NCBI RefSeq assembly: GCF_002368195.1
Contig: NZ_AP018178.1
Location: forward strand, 2,302,238 to 2,366,237
DNA from: Calothrix sp. NIES-2100
GTDB lineage: Bacteria; Cyanobacteriota; Cyanobacteriia; Cyanobacteriales; Nostocaceae
DNA length: 64,000 nucleotides
Direction of reading: 5' to 3'
This document shows, piece by piece, positions 1 to 8,806 of the stretch. The notes under the pieces are model-generated. The model was not told where the DNA came from and made no database searches. It was given only the letters and a program-made list of their open reading frames with translations. A program made the translations under genes and the position numbers. Every line of letters starts with the position of its first letter. The first letter of the stretch is position 1.

Positions 1-2
1 CT

Positions 3-518
3 CCTCCTGGCTGTATGAGTAATACCATGTCACAGCAGATGGTTGGGAAACAGGCGATGGATCAGCATTTCATCGAAATGATGATTCCCCACCATCAAGG
101 TGCAGTTGAAATGGCGGATTTAGCTTTGCAAAAAGCTAAACATCCAGAAATTCAAAAATTGGCAGCAGCAATTAAAATAGACCAGACTAAAGAAATTGAG
201 CAGATGAAAGCCTGGTATCAGCAGTGGTATGGGACTGAAGTTCCTAGCACCTCCACGACTGGTATGGGGATGCATCACGGTATGGGTCAGGATTCGATGC
301 ACTCAGGGATGAATCTGGAGTCTTTGAAAAATGCTGCTGACTTCGACAAAGAATTTATCCGACAAATGATTCCCCATCACCAAATGGCTGTGATGATGTC
401 GAGAATGGCTTTAAATAGAGCTTCTCACTCACAAATTATTAATCTTGCTCAAGCTATCATCAAATCGCAAACTGCTGAAATTCAGCAAATGCAGCAATGG
501 TATCAAGCCTGGTCTTGA
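3..518 (+). CDS. DUF305 tandem-domain protein (5' end outside the window)
   Basis: Two DUF305 (ferritin-like four-helix) units are visible. Each carries the signature MIPHHQ, at about residues 23-28 and 118-123 counted from the ATG at position 15. A Met/His-rich linker (MGMHHGMGQDSMHSGM) lies between them. DUF305 proteins are usually exported and often sit beside copper-handling genes; a metal-binding role is known only by association. The ATG at 15 has no Shine-Dalgarno, and the frame stays open to the window edge. The true start, with a probable signal peptide, therefore likely lies upstream. The HMA-domain gene follows after 29 bases, which suggests one copper-related transcript. Family call is firm; the substrate is not shown. 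Confidence 0.88.
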   Translation, partial: PPGCMSNTMSQQMVGKQAMDQHFIEMMIPHHQGAVEMADLALQKAKHPEIQKLAAAIKIDQTKEIEQMKAWYQQWYGTEVPSTSTTGMGMHHGMGQDSMHSGMNLESLKNAADFDKEFIRQMIPHHQMAVMMSRMALNRASHSQIINLAQAIIKSQTAEIQQMQQWYQAWS

Positions 519-547
519 TCTATTTTCCCTTCAATCATCTTAAACTT

Positions 548-742
548 ATGACACTGAAACTCACTGTTCCTAACATGGCTTGTTCGGCTTGTGCAAACAC
601 TATTACCAATACACTTAAGTCTATCGATGCCAATGCTAATATTCAGGCAGATCCGAAAACTAAGCTTGTAAGCGTTGATACTCAAGCCTCAGAAACCACT
701 ATCAAAGAAGCGTTGGCTGCTGCTGGTTACCCAGTTGCTTAA
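548..742 (+). CDS. Heavy-metal-associated (CopZ/Atx1-like) small protein
   Basis: A 64-residue single HMA domain with the metal-binding loop MACSAC (Cys12 and Cys15) near the N-terminus and the typical ending AAAGYPV. Such proteins carry Cu(I), or another soft metal, between P-type ATPases and targets in the cytoplasm. The ATG at 548 is chosen because it begins directly at the first beta strand (MTLKLTVPNM). An upstream in-frame GTG at 497 would overlap the DUF305 gene and add a sequence unlike the family. It lies 29 bases behind the DUF305 gene and is probably cotranscribed. Copper is the likeliest metal; mercury or zinc cannot be excluded from sequence. Confidence 0.9.
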   Translation: MTLKLTVPNMACSACANTITNTLKSIDANANIQADPKTKLVSVDTQASETTIKEALAAAGYPVA

Positions 743-765
743 TTTGTGATTGTTGATTGTTGACA

Positions 766-799
766 GTTGACGGTTCACTGTGAACAGTCAACCGTCAAC
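766..799. repeat. Hairpin of the GTTGAC repeat family after the HMA gene
   Basis: Two 15-base arms (14 of 15 paired) around the loop TGAA, beginning 23 bases after the HMA stop. It belongs to the TTGACNG/GTCAACN family that recurs near 33670, 51930, 49750 and 53500. It may end transcription of the upstream pair, but no T-run follows. Confidence 0.6.
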
Positions 800-814
800 A
801 ACTCTAACCTTTAT

Positions 815-972
815 GGGACTTCCAAGTAAAAAAATATTCCATTGCTATTGTTGTAGGGGCGGGTTTAAGCGAAATATCTGTTAGTAGCGTGAATATCTCA
901 CAGAACCCGCCCCTACTGTGAACCGTCAACAGTCAACGACGTTAACGGAATAATTTATTTTTTGGAGTTCCC
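815..972. mobile_element. MITE-like element, family 1, copy A
   Basis: A 158-base element with imperfect 26-base terminal inverted repeats starting GGGACTTCC and ending GGAGTTCCC. The internal hairpin has arms like GTAGGGGCGGGTT and AACCCGCCCCTAC. The flanking bases are TAT on both sides, which fits a short TA-type target duplication. It contains no ORF. Related copies are at 3789-3911 and 13253-13562, with a weaker relative at 59831-59935. Confidence 0.65.
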
Positions 973-978
973 TATGAC

Positions 979-1476
979 TTAGCGAAGTACTTGAAAATTC
1001 TCAATTGTCAGATATAGTTCTTCATCAGCTATCTGAGCGTTGTAATCGATATTAATTTGAGTCGGGTAACCGTATCTTGCAGAATAGTTTACATCTAGGC
1101 TGAAAGCTTGACGCGCGATCGCATCTTGAATCACATTAAACAGCTTAGGAACTGTATTGTAATTTTGAAAATATTCCGGATTATTAACTGGTTGACCTGT
1201 CTCTACAGAAGTGATGGATTTTGTTTTACCGTTACGGACTTCAATCACTACTGGGCCCCTAGCGTCAGGGATGCAAAAGCAACCATTACTAAATGTATAG
1301 CGATAGTTAACAATATTTTGCTTCTCCCACAAACGGCGATTAAATTCTAATCTCCGCTGATTCAAGTTAGTACGTATCGGCGCTTGTGCTATCTCTATGG
1401 GAGGTTGAGACATTACTGGTAGGTTTAAACCTGAAAATATTAAAAGTCCTGCACTAATAATTATAGGTAAACGCAT
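979..1476 (-). CDS. DUF6174 family secreted protein
   Basis: 165 residues. A signal peptide covers roughly residues 1-23 (hydrophobic IIISAGLLIFSGL). The mature part has the DUF6174 pattern: W..Q.I.NYRYTF with a CFC motif, then V.I.V.NG, then a C-terminal IDYN..IADEELYLTI. Function of the family is unknown; exported or lipoprotein forms are common in cyanobacteria. No lipobox cysteine is seen. It reads away from the SDR gene at 2034 and ends 6 bases from MITE copy A. Confidence 0.75.
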   Translation of the reverse strand: MRLPIIISAGLLIFSGLNLPVMSQPPIEIAQAPIRTNLNQRRLEFNRRLWEKQNIVNYRYTFSNGCFCIPDARGPVVIEVRNGKTKSITSVETGQPVNNPEYFQNYNTVPKLFNVIQDAIARQAFSLDVNYSARYGYPTQINIDYNAQIADEELYLTIENFQVLR

Positions 1477-2033
1477 ATTAATCCGTTTAATTTCAAAAAC
1501 CTGATATATATTTTTTCTCTGACAAGTTTAAATTTAGTTTATCTTTTGAGTAAAATTAATTAATTTTAACATCAGATTTTATCATTAACTATCCGTCTTA
1601 AAAGCTGTAATCAAGTATTGTCAATGCTTCGCCCGAAATTCTTGCCGATATTTTGAAAACTTGGTAATCTTTTTATTGCATATTTACTAAATATTGTCAA
1701 CTATTATAAGTTAGATTTTACGTTAAGCCAGTAATCAACAATAGCGAAAATAGCGAAAATCAGCTACTGCTGAAGCAGCACGAGCAAAAATTAGTAATGT
1801 TTACCACATTTATTGCAGTGCTGAAATCTACCTGATCTACATATAGTTTCCTTACCAATGAAAGAGAAAGTAATTAACCTGCTTTTCTAAAGTTAAGTCA
1901 CAGTGTTGTGAAGATGGAATCGCCAAAAAGGGTATTGGGAAAATATTGAGGTTTTTCCAAGATCCTCTTAAGAGCGATCGCCTGAAAATCAACGCCAACA
2001 TTAGCAAATAGATTACAGGTAGGAAACAAGTTT
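1477..2033. other. AT-rich divergent intergenic region
   Basis: 557 bases between the DUF6174 gene (leftward) and the SDR gene (rightward), so it should carry both promoters. I see a direct repeat of TAGCGAAAA near 1743-1760 and one HIP1-like site near 1976. No ORF, RNA gene or clear -35/-10 pair could be assigned. Confidence 0.5.
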
Positions 2034-2891
2034 ATGGCTCAAGCAAAAGAATTACAACCTCCGCAACAGCAAAATCCTCCTGGTAATGAAGCCGAAATGA
2101 CACCAAAACCTCAGTTTGATGACTCAAAATACCGAGGTAGTGGTAAATTGCAAGGCAAAGTAGCGTTAATTACTGGTGGTGATAGTGGTATTGGTCGGTC
2201 TGTTGCCATTTTTTACGCCAGAGAAGGGGCAGATGTGGCAATTATGTATAAAGATGAGCAACAGGATGCGGAAGAAACAAAACGGTTGGTAGAAGCAGAA
2301 GGTAGACGCTGTTTAACAATTCAGGGCGATATTGGCGACGAGCAATTTGATCAGCAAGCTGTAGAACAGGTTGTGAAAGAATTGGGACACCTGGATATTT
2401 TGGTGAATAACGCCGCTGAGCAGCATCCACAAGAAAGTATTGAGAAGATCACAGCCGATCAATTAGAGCGTACCTTCCGCACCAATATTTTTAGTATGTT
2501 CTTTCTTACCAAAGCCGCCTTACCTTATCTCAAAGAAGGTAGCGCCATTATCAATACTACATCAGTTACCGCTTACAAAGGTAGCCCCCAACTGCTAGAT
2601 TACTCAGCGACAAAAGGAGCGATCGTTGCATTTACCCGTTCTCTATCACAATCGCTAATAGAAAAAGGAATTCGTGTGAATGGTGTAGCGCCTGGCCCGA
2701 TTTGGACGCCACTTATTCCCTCTACCTTCCCTGAAGAAAAAGTTAAGAGCTTTGGTACTCAAGTGCCAATGCAGCGAGCCGGACAGCCGGAAGAAGTTGC
2801 ACCTAGCTATGTATTTTTAGCATCAGATGATTCCTCCTATATGTCGGGGCAAATTCTGCATCCGAATGGCGGCGAGGTTGTGAACGCCTAA
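2034..2891 (+). CDS. SDR-family oxidoreductase (general stress protein 39 type)
   Basis: 285 residues. A Gln/Pro-rich N-terminal extension of about 35 residues precedes a classical short-chain dehydrogenase fold: cofactor loop TGGDSGIG (47-54), NNAA (125-128), catalytic Ser177, and Tyr190/Lys194 in YSATK. The extension and the PGPIWTPLIPSTFP segment match the B. subtilis YdaD/GsiB-class stress SDRs, for which the substrate is not defined. NAD(P)-dependent and cytosolic. The preceding AGGTAGGAAA supplies a weak ribosome site. No operon partner: the nitroreductase gene follows 103 bases later after a GGGCATT repeat. Confidence 0.9.
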   Translation: MAQAKELQPPQQQNPPGNEAEMTPKPQFDDSKYRGSGKLQGKVALITGGDSGIGRSVAIFYAREGADVAIMYKDEQQDAEETKRLVEAEGRRCLTIQGDIGDEQFDQQAVEQVVKELGHLDILVNNAAEQHPQESIEKITADQLERTFRTNIFSMFFLTKAALPYLKEGSAIINTTSVTAYKGSPQLLDYSATKGAIVAFTRSLSQSLIEKGIRVNGVAPGPIWTPLIPSTFPEEKVKSFGTQVPMQRAGQPEEVAPSYVFLASDDSSYMSGQILHPNGGEVVNA

Positions 2892-2899
2892 GATTTTGT

Positions 2900-2930
2900 T
2901 GGGCATTGGGCATTGGGCGTTGGGCATTGT
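2900..2930. repeat. TGGGCAT short tandem repeat
   Basis: Tandem units of TGGGCAT or close variants just after the SDR stop. The same unit recurs downstream of glyA near 12080-12116. Confidence 0.7.
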
Positions 2931-2994
2931 CGCAAGCTGACTATATATAGGGTAAAGGTTATCATTATTACTGCTGCAAACAAATATCTGCCAA

Positions 2995-3609
2995 ATGATC
3001 ACCAAAACCACCAATAACCAATATCCAGTTGATGAGTTGCTGCTGCGGCGTTGGAGTCCTGTAGCTTTCTCTGAGCAACCAGTTGAAGCCGAAAAATTAT
3101 GTACTGTTTTAGAAGCAGCAGCATGGGCTGCTTCTTCTTTTAATGAGCAACCCTGGAACTTTATCATTGCAACCAAAGACAATCCGGCTGAATTTGAGCG
3201 TTTATTAGGTTGCCTAGTAGAAGCGAATCAACAGTGGGCAAAGAATGCTCCAGTCCTGATGCTGTCTGTGGCAAAGCTTTATTTTGATCGCAATGGTGCC
3301 CAAAACAGACACGCTTTTCATGATGTCGGAGCAGCTGTTAACAACCTCGCCATACAAGCCACTGCATTAGGGCTATTTATCCACCAAATGGCGGGATTTG
3401 ATGTAGCCAAAGCAAAAGAAGTTTACAACATCTCTGAGGGTTATGAACCAGTTGCGGCGATCGCTTTGGGTTACCTAGGAGATCCACAAACTCTGCCAGA
3501 AAACTGGCGACAACGAGAGTTAGCCCCACGCCAGCGCAAATCTCTAGAAACGTTTGTTTTCTCTGGCAGTTGGAACCAAGTTTCACCTCTAGTCAAAAGC
3601 CAAGATTAA
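2995..3609 (+). CDS. Nitroreductase-family FMN protein
   Basis: 204 residues of the nitroreductase fold. N-terminal FMN-phosphate region is LLLRRWSPVAFSEQPV, followed by AAWAASSFNEQPWNFI, the central AAVNNLAIQATALGL helix and a C-terminal AIALGYLGDP. Members reduce nitro-aromatics, quinones or flavins with NAD(P)H; the physiological substrate is unknown here. Full length for the subfamily that pairs with lipid-peroxide or stress responses. The ATG at 2995 matches family starts. A hairpin lies 10 bases after the stop. Confidence 0.88.
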   Translation: MITKTTNNQYPVDELLLRRWSPVAFSEQPVEAEKLCTVLEAAAWAASSFNEQPWNFIIATKDNPAEFERLLGCLVEANQQWAKNAPVLMLSVAKLYFDRNGAQNRHAFHDVGAAVNNLAIQATALGLFIHQMAGFDVAKAKEVYNISEGYEPVAAIALGYLGDPQTLPENWRQRELAPRQRKSLETFVFSGSWNQVSPLVKSQD

Positions 3610-3618
3610 TACCTGCAA

Positions 3619-3649
3619 GATCCCCGACTTCTTTAAGAGGTCGGGGATC
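3619..3649 (+). terminator. Hairpin with GATCCCCGAC/GTCGGGGATC arms
   Basis: A 10-base perfect stem with an 11-base interior, 10 bases after the nitroreductase stop. The same arm sequence forms the hairpin at 62703-62735. It may act as a terminator, but the recurrence shows it is also a dispersed repeat. Confidence 0.6.
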
Positions 3650-3788
3650 TGAATAACACTGATTTTTAGGAATTAATAGAACTGCTATATCTTGTTTTTA
3701 TCATCAAAAAATGTGCTGATTCTATAACATTACAAATCATTGAGAAAAAATATGTTTTCTATAACCACCTAACTCTACGACTATTTTA

Positions 3789-3911
3789 GGGACATCCAAT
3801 TTTTTAAATACCCAATAAATTTGTAGTGCTAGCGTCTCGCTCACTAATGTTAAAAAGCGAGCAAGATGCTCGCACTATGGAATAATGGGTAATTTATTTT
3901 TTGTAAGTCCC
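3789..3911. mobile_element. MITE-like element, family 1, copy B
   Basis: A 123-base element with termini GGGACATCC and AAGTCCC, A/T-rich arms as in copy A, and an internal palindrome containing GCGAGCAAGATGCTCGC. TTA flanks both ends. No ORF. The rest of the 507-base gap upstream of argG holds a possible -10 TATAAT at 4074-4079 without a matching -35. Confidence 0.62.
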
Positions 3912-4116
3912 TTAATAAATAAAATCGGATTGCTATATGTCAAAAATCTCGGATGATTTCTAATGTACTAGTTGCGGTGCAGTATGTAGGTTAAATATCT
4001 GGTTAGATAGGGATTTATAGTTAAGTTCTCACTTGTTTGATTGGGGAATAAAATATATGTGTATTACTTTAGATATAATAATGACTCATTGTTTGTTTTC
4101 CTAAGTGGAGAAACTA

Positions 4117-5319
4117 ATGGGTCGCGCTAAAAAGGTTGTGCTGGCATATTCTGGGGGAGTAGATACCTCCGTTTGTATCCCCTACCTCAAGGAGGAGTGG
4201 GGTGTGGAAGAAGTGATTACGCTAGCAGCAGATTTAGGTCAAGGAGACGAATTAGAACCAGTCCGAGAAAAAGCTCTAAAATCGGGTGCGAGTGAATCTC
4301 TGGTGGCGGATGTGAAAGACAGCTTTGTTAAAGATTACGCCTTTGCAGCGATTCAAGCTAACGCGCTCTATGAAAATCGTTATCCCCTGGGAACTGCACT
4401 GGCTCGACCACTAATTGCCAAGATATTAGTAGAAACAGCCGAAAAGTATGGTGCTGATGCGATCGCTCACGGTTGTACTGGTAAGGGTAACGATCAGGTG
4501 CGCTTTGATGTCTCCTGTGCGGCGCTGAATCCCAATCTGAAAATCCTCGCACCAGCCAGAGAATGGGGAATGAGTCGTGAGGAAACCATCGCCTATGGTG
4601 AACGCTATGGTATCCCCGCACCAGTGAAAAAATCCTCTCCTTACAGCATTGATAAGAATTTGCTTGGCCGTAGTATCGAAGCTGGTTTACTGGAAGATCC
4701 AGCTAATGAACCACCAGAAGAAATTTATCAGATGACTAAGGCGATCGCTGATACTCCTAATGAACCAGAGTACATCGAAATTGGTTTTCAACAAGGCATT
4801 CCTACAACCATCAACGGTGTAGCCAAAACCCCAGTAGATTTGATTGAACAACTCAATCAGCTAGCCGGAAATCATGGGATCGGGCGGATTGATATGATCG
4901 AAAACCGCTTGGTAGGGATCAAATCGCGGGAAATCTATGAATCACCCGCGATGATAGTGTTAATTCAGGCACACCGGGATTTAGAAAGCTTAACTTTGAC
5001 GGCAGATGTAAGTCACTACAAGCGCTCTATTGAAGAGACTTATACCCAATTGGTTTACAACGGTCTATGGTACAGTCCTTTGAAAGCAGCCTTAGATGGG
5101 TTTATTCAAAAGACACAAGAGCGAGTCTCTGGAACTGTACGACTAAAGCTGTTCAAAGGTAATGCTACCCTTGTGGGACGTTGGAGTGATAATTCCCTTT
5201 ACACCCCAGATTTAGCAACCTACGGCGCTGAGGATCAATTCGATCACAAAGCGGCTGAAGGCTTTATTTATGTTTGGGGTTTACCAACACGCATTTGGGC
5301 ACAGAACACTAGAAGCTAG
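4117..5319 (+). CDS. argG: Argininosuccinate synthase
   Basis: 400 residues from the ATG at 4117. Ligates citrulline and aspartate using ATP, the penultimate step of arginine synthesis, in the cytosol. The P-loop-like pyrophosphatase motif AYSGGVDTS occupies residues 10-18. The family blocks AHGCTGKGNDQVRF, ARE WGMSREE and SPYSIDKNLLGRSIE are all present. Start chosen because GGAG lies 8 bases before this ATG; an in-frame GTG at 4105 would place that site inside the gene. Length equals the cyanobacterial family norm. It stands alone and converges on the DedA gene. Confidence 0.97.
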   Translation: MGRAKKVVLAYSGGVDTSVCIPYLKEEWGVEEVITLAADLGQGDELEPVREKALKSGASESLVADVKDSFVKDYAFAAIQANALYENRYPLGTALARPLIAKILVETAEKYGADAIAHGCTGKGNDQVRFDVSCAALNPNLKILAPAREWGMSREETIAYGERYGIPAPVKKSSPYSIDKNLLGRSIEAGLLEDPANEPPEEIYQMTKAIADTPNEPEYIEIGFQQGIPTTINGVAKTPVDLIEQLNQLAGNHGIGRIDMIENRLVGIKSREIYESPAMIVLIQAHRDLESLTLTADVSHYKRSIEETYTQLVYNGLWYSPLKAALDGFIQKTQERVSGTVRLKLFKGNATLVGRWSDNSLYTPDLATYGAEDQFDHKAAEGFIYVWGLPTRIWAQNTRS

Positions 5320-5464
5320 AAGATGAGGAAGTAGGGGGAGATTAGGGAGATGAGGAAGCAAGCTAAAAATCTAGAATTCTACCTCATCCACCCCACTTGC
5401 TACAACTTTGGAAACCAAAGCAACGCAGTGGCTCCCCTTATTTACCTCATCTACCTCAAAGCGC

Positions 5465-6094
5465 CTATTCTCCCGCCGCCCGCTTGACTTGGCGAGACTC
5501 TAACCAGATGGGTACGACGATTAAAGCCACCAAAATCAGTAAGGCGGCGATCGCAAAATGGCTCACCCAGGAAACCAATTGTTCTAAAGAAACAACTCTT
5601 CCTGCGAAGAAAGCTAATGTTACCATCACGCTTGCCCAAGCACTTGCCCCTGCTAAGTTATACACAAAGAATTTACCGAAGGACATATCAGCTATACCAG
5701 CTAGTGGCGCAGCAAATATTCGCAATAACGCAAAAAAGCGGCCAAAAAATACAGCTTTAACAGCATTTTCACTAAATTGCGCTTTAATATTTAGTAGTTT
5801 TTCTTCAGAGATTCGGAATAACTTACCAAGTTGTAGCAAGAAACTCCAACCACCGAGTCTACCAATCCAATAACCACAGGTACCACCAATTGCAGCACCC
5901 GCAACGGCGTCCCCTAGCACCAGCCAGTAATTAAGTTCATTACTGCCTGCAAGAAACCCACCAACAAGGGTTACGGTTTCACCAGGAAGGGGAATGCCCA
6001 AATTTTCTAGCAAAATTCCCAAAAAAATTGCCCAATAACCATAATGGTGGGCGAATTCCTGGATGTTTTCTAGGGAAATCAACTCAAGAGACAT
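5465..6094 (-). CDS. DedA/SNARE-associated family membrane protein
   Basis: 209 residues with four to five hydrophobic segments. The DedA core is clear: LLENLGIPLPGETVTLVGGF, then WIGRLGG, then the GRFFALLRIFAAPLAGIADM re-entrant motif. DedA proteins sit in the inner membrane; family members are implicated in undecaprenyl-phosphate or lipid flipping and in membrane-potential homeostasis. The specific substrate is unknown. The gene converges with argG across a 145-base purine/pyrimidine-skewed spacer and has its own upstream region. Confidence 0.92.
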   Translation of the reverse strand: MSLELISLENIQEFAHHYGYWAIFLGILLENLGIPLPGETVTLVGGFLAGSNELNYWLVLGDAVAGAAIGGTCGYWIGRLGGWSFLLQLGKLFRISEEKLLNIKAQFSENAVKAVFFGRFFALLRIFAAPLAGIADMSFGKFFVYNLAGASAWASVMVTLAFFAGRVVSLEQLVSWVSHFAIAALLILVALIVVPIWLESRQVKRAAGE

Positions 6095-6554
6095 TCCGCA
6101 CCGCCGCCTTTACAAATTTTTACTTGTACTATAATCTTTGCTCCTTTTTGGCTGGGGTGTCAATCAAGCCATTTTTGGGAGTTCTTAGCTTCTATTCTAG
6201 ACTAAATATTAACTCTAGGGTATTGACTGTAGCTACTTTCTAAGCTAATACCATAGCCGTATAGTTACTGAGAGTAAGTATAATCTTTTTATAAAAAATT
6301 TATCATAATCCTAATTAATGTAAAAATCTTGTAAAAGATACACAGGCTACTGTAATTCTTAGTAGCTTATGCCTAATATTGTGAAAGTTAAGACAAATTA
6401 TACGGCATGAATACTGAAAAATTTTGTCTGGTCTGCACTTGATAATGCCTTATTTATTGAGGTAAATACAGAAGTTGCATATCCAACGAAAACTCGGTAT
6501 TAGTGCCAATTTTGTCTTTTGTACTATAGTGTTGCAATTAACTCCGTGAAATTC
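6095..6554. other. Divergent intergenic region dedA/STAS gene
   Basis: 460 AT-rich bases that should hold the promoters of the leftward DedA gene and the rightward STAS gene. TACTATAGT at 6522-6530 could be a -10 for the STAS gene. No repeat element or RNA gene recognised. Confidence 0.45.
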
Positions 6555-6908
6555 ATGACTCCCAAACAAAAAGCTCCAGTGGTTTTGTTCAAACCCCAAG
6601 GCAGTATAGACTTGGAAGGCGGAATTGCCTTAAGTAACGAAATGTCTCAGGTAGTACCACAGTCCGATCAACTTTGGGTGATAGACCTAATAGAAGTGGA
6701 TTTTATGGACAGTTCTGGCTTGGTTTCCCTAGTCAAAGGATTGAAAGCAGCACACCAAAGTGGTTGTCGCTTAGTTCTGTGTAACGTCAAAGCGCCTGTA
6801 CGGTTAATTTTGGAATTGACTCAGTTGGATTCAGTCTTTGAAATCTTTCATACCTATGAAGATGTTATGACTGTCACCAACGAGCGCCAGCTATTAATAG
6901 CGGGGTGA
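6555..6908 (+). CDS. STAS-domain anti-sigma-factor antagonist
   Basis: 117 residues comprising one STAS domain (SpoIIAA/RsbV type). The phosphorylation-site region FMDSSGLVSLVKGL is intact; the Ser in DSSG is the residue phosphorylated by RsbW-like kinases in the family. It likely relays a partner-switch signal in the cytoplasm. No kinase or phosphatase gene is adjacent, so the partner is unknown. The ATG at 6555 is chosen over TTG 6519 and GTG 6546 because it begins just before the first beta strand. No strong ribosome site is seen. Confidence 0.9.
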   Translation: MTPKQKAPVVLFKPQGSIDLEGGIALSNEMSQVVPQSDQLWVIDLIEVDFMDSSGLVSLVKGLKAAHQSGCRLVLCNVKAPVRLILELTQLDSVFEIFHTYEDVMTVTNERQLLIAG

Positions 6909-7212
6909 ACCCTTAATTATACCAAATAGTAGATGGTGAGTTCTAACTATTTTAGTCATTTTTAATAATTTCCCTATTAACATATCCTCACCATCATTAA
7001 CATTAACAGACTTGTGCTTATTAAGGTTATGCGAAATTTACATCAGCTTAATAGCAGTTGTCCTGCGGGTGGTATGAGCGCATAGGGGTAGGGAGGTAGG
7101 AGCATACCGAAACAGATAAAACCAGGGTTTGGTGTTCCGAACTCATGGTTTTATGAATATCCAGGAAATTACAGAGGTCGAAGACGGAATTTCCCTTGAA
7201 CGTAAATTATTA
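6909..7212. other. Intergenic region between convergent genes
   Basis: 304 bases between the STAS gene and the coiled-coil gene, which converge. GGTGAG near 6934 and CTCACC near 6987 could pair at long range. Nothing else recognised. Confidence 0.4.
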
Positions 7213-7773
7213 TTAAGTATTAGGTACAGCAGAAATATTAGTTTGCTCAGATGCTGGACGTGGAAAAGTCGGCAGATCGATGCCACCATGATTGGCATTA
7301 CGGCTTTTTACTGCCAAACGGTAACTGACGCTTTGCAGTTCTGCTTGCAGTTGGCGATTTTCTCGTTGTAGCATTGCCACTTTTTCGCGCACAGGGGCCA
7401 TCCGCTCCTCAAACTTGCGCCGATAAATTTGCGGTAACTCTTGTACGACTTGCTCTAACATCCGACTGCGATCGGTTAATTCTTGGACTGATTGACGTAA
7501 TTGGTAAATTTCCCCATCACGGGCTGTAATTTGCTCTTGGTAGAAAGTCACCTGTTGTTCAACAGCTTGCAATTGTTCTTGCAAAGCCTGTAACTGCTGT
7601 AAATCTTGTTCCGGCTCCGCTTTTGGGGGCATAAAAGTAGTATTGCCCTTAACTAGCCGGAAAAGCTCTTGAGATAGTTGTTGCACTAATTGATCGCGAA
7701 GTTGCAACTCTTGGCGCAACTGCGATACTTCGGTAGAGAGAGCTTGGATGTCGTTTGTATCAGATTGGCTCAC
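7213..7773 (-). CDS. Conserved coiled-coil protein of unknown function
   Basis: 186 residues, mostly Gln/Glu-rich heptad helix. Segments about 8-45 (LSTEVSQLRQELQLRDQLV) and 60-160 are predicted coiled coil, followed by a disordered Pro/Asn tail. No enzymatic motif. It lies 278 bases beyond the rpsF stop on the same strand, so cotranscription is possible but not shown. It could be a scaffold or cell-division-type filament adaptor; that is a guess from shape alone. Confidence 0.7.
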   Translation of the reverse strand: MSQSDTNDIQALSTEVSQLRQELQLRDQLVQQLSQELFRLVKGNTTFMPPKAEPEQDLQQLQALQEQLQAVEQQVTFYQEQITARDGEIYQLRQSVQELTDRSRMLEQVVQELPQIYRRKFEERMAPVREKVAMLQRENRQLQAELQSVSYRLAVKSRNANHGGIDLPTFPRPASEQTNISAVPNT

Positions 7774-8051
7774 AGTGGCTTACAGCTCCCATTCAGAATC
7801 TTGTCCACTTTTAAGTATAATTTCGGTCATACTGCTGTTGGCAAGTAGTTGTTAATTTAGCATTACTATTTAATTTAGGCAGAAAAAAGGTAAATTTTTT
7901 ATAGAGAATTTATATTTGATAATTGTGAACCTAGGTATAGCTCTACTAACCTTATTTGCTTTTCCTAGTCAAGTCATTTACTTGGAGTTTTATCTTCCTC
8001 GGGGCTAAGTGCTGAGGTTTTATTCCTCAGCACTTATTCAGTTAGACTTGC

Positions 8052-8378
8052 TTAAGCGGCAGCAGCCACTTTAGCAGCTTTTTCTGCATGGACTTCCTGT
8101 TTGATTGTCAGGTAGCGAATGACTTCTTCACTCAAACGCATAGCTCTTTCTACAGGAGCGATCGCAGTTCCCGGGCCAGTATAGTTAAATTGAATGTAAA
8201 TGCCATCGCGGTGCTTTTTAATTTCATAAGCTAGACGACGTTTCCCACGATTTTGAATTTGCAGATCTTCAGCACCGTGTTCTTTGAGCAAGTTTTGATA
8301 TTTATTAATTGCTTGCTCTACCTGTTCGTCTCCCAGATCGGGACGCAGGATGTACATTGTTTCGTAAACTATCGACAT
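8052..8378 (-). CDS. rpsF: 30S ribosomal protein S6
   Basis: 108 residues. Binds the central domain of 16S rRNA with S18. The N-terminus YETMYILRPDLGDEQVEQAI, the KRRLAYEIKKHRDGIYIQFNY core and the helix ERAMRLSEEVIRYLTIK are diagnostic. Ribosome site GGAG lies 11 bases before ATG. Unlike many bacteria, no ssb or rpsR gene is adjacent in this window. The Ala-rich tail (AAKVAAAA) is common in cyanobacterial S6. Confidence 0.97.
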   Translation of the reverse strand: MSIVYETMYILRPDLGDEQVEQAINKYQNLLKEHGAEDLQIQNRGKRRLAYEIKKHRDGIYIQFNYTGPGTAIAPVERAMRLSEEVIRYLTIKQEVHAEKAAKVAAAA

Positions 8379-8806
8379 GGTTTTAGTCTCCTCATGGACA
8401 AATTGGCTGCTGATGTTAATTTATACGTATTAACTGAGATTACTCTCAGTACTAATCAACATCTGAAGCAACAAGGAACTATAATCTTACCAGTTTTTCA
8501 TTTGAATCTTGAGCCAAATCAACACTGAAGTATGAAGGATGAAGGATGAAGGATGAAGGATGAAGGATGAAATTACCTTACTGCCTCATCTTTTTCAGCC
8601 ACAAGGGGACACCCCTGTGGTGAAGCAGTCTCCTGACTAGGCTTTGGGGCTGCAATTTTTTGTTCCTACATCCGTTACATCTTCATTCTTTTTTGTCAAT
8701 AGCTATCAGTTTCAGGCTAAAGGCTCTACCTTTGAATGTTGGCTCTATTGTGTTCTCAAAAAGCTAACAGCTTTTAATTGCATCCAAAAGGATATTAATC
8801 AAGGTT
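8379..8806. other. Divergent intergenic region rpsF/FAH gene
   Basis: 428 bases with no convincing gene. It contains five tandem GAAGGAT units at 8534-8568 and a short hairpin (CCACAAGGGG/CCCCTGTGG) near 8600-8621. Promoters for rpsF and the FAH-family gene must lie here but were not resolved. Confidence 0.5.
8534..8568. repeat. (GAAGGAT)5 heptanucleotide tandem repeat
   Basis: Five perfect seven-base units. Short tandemly repeated heptamers are a known feature of heterocystous cyanobacteria. A related GAAGTAT series lies near 38515. Confidence 0.9.

Noticed and set aside
6028..6243. 71-codon plus-strand frame over the DedA start
   Set aside because: Antisense to a well-supported gene and without a ribosome site or motif.
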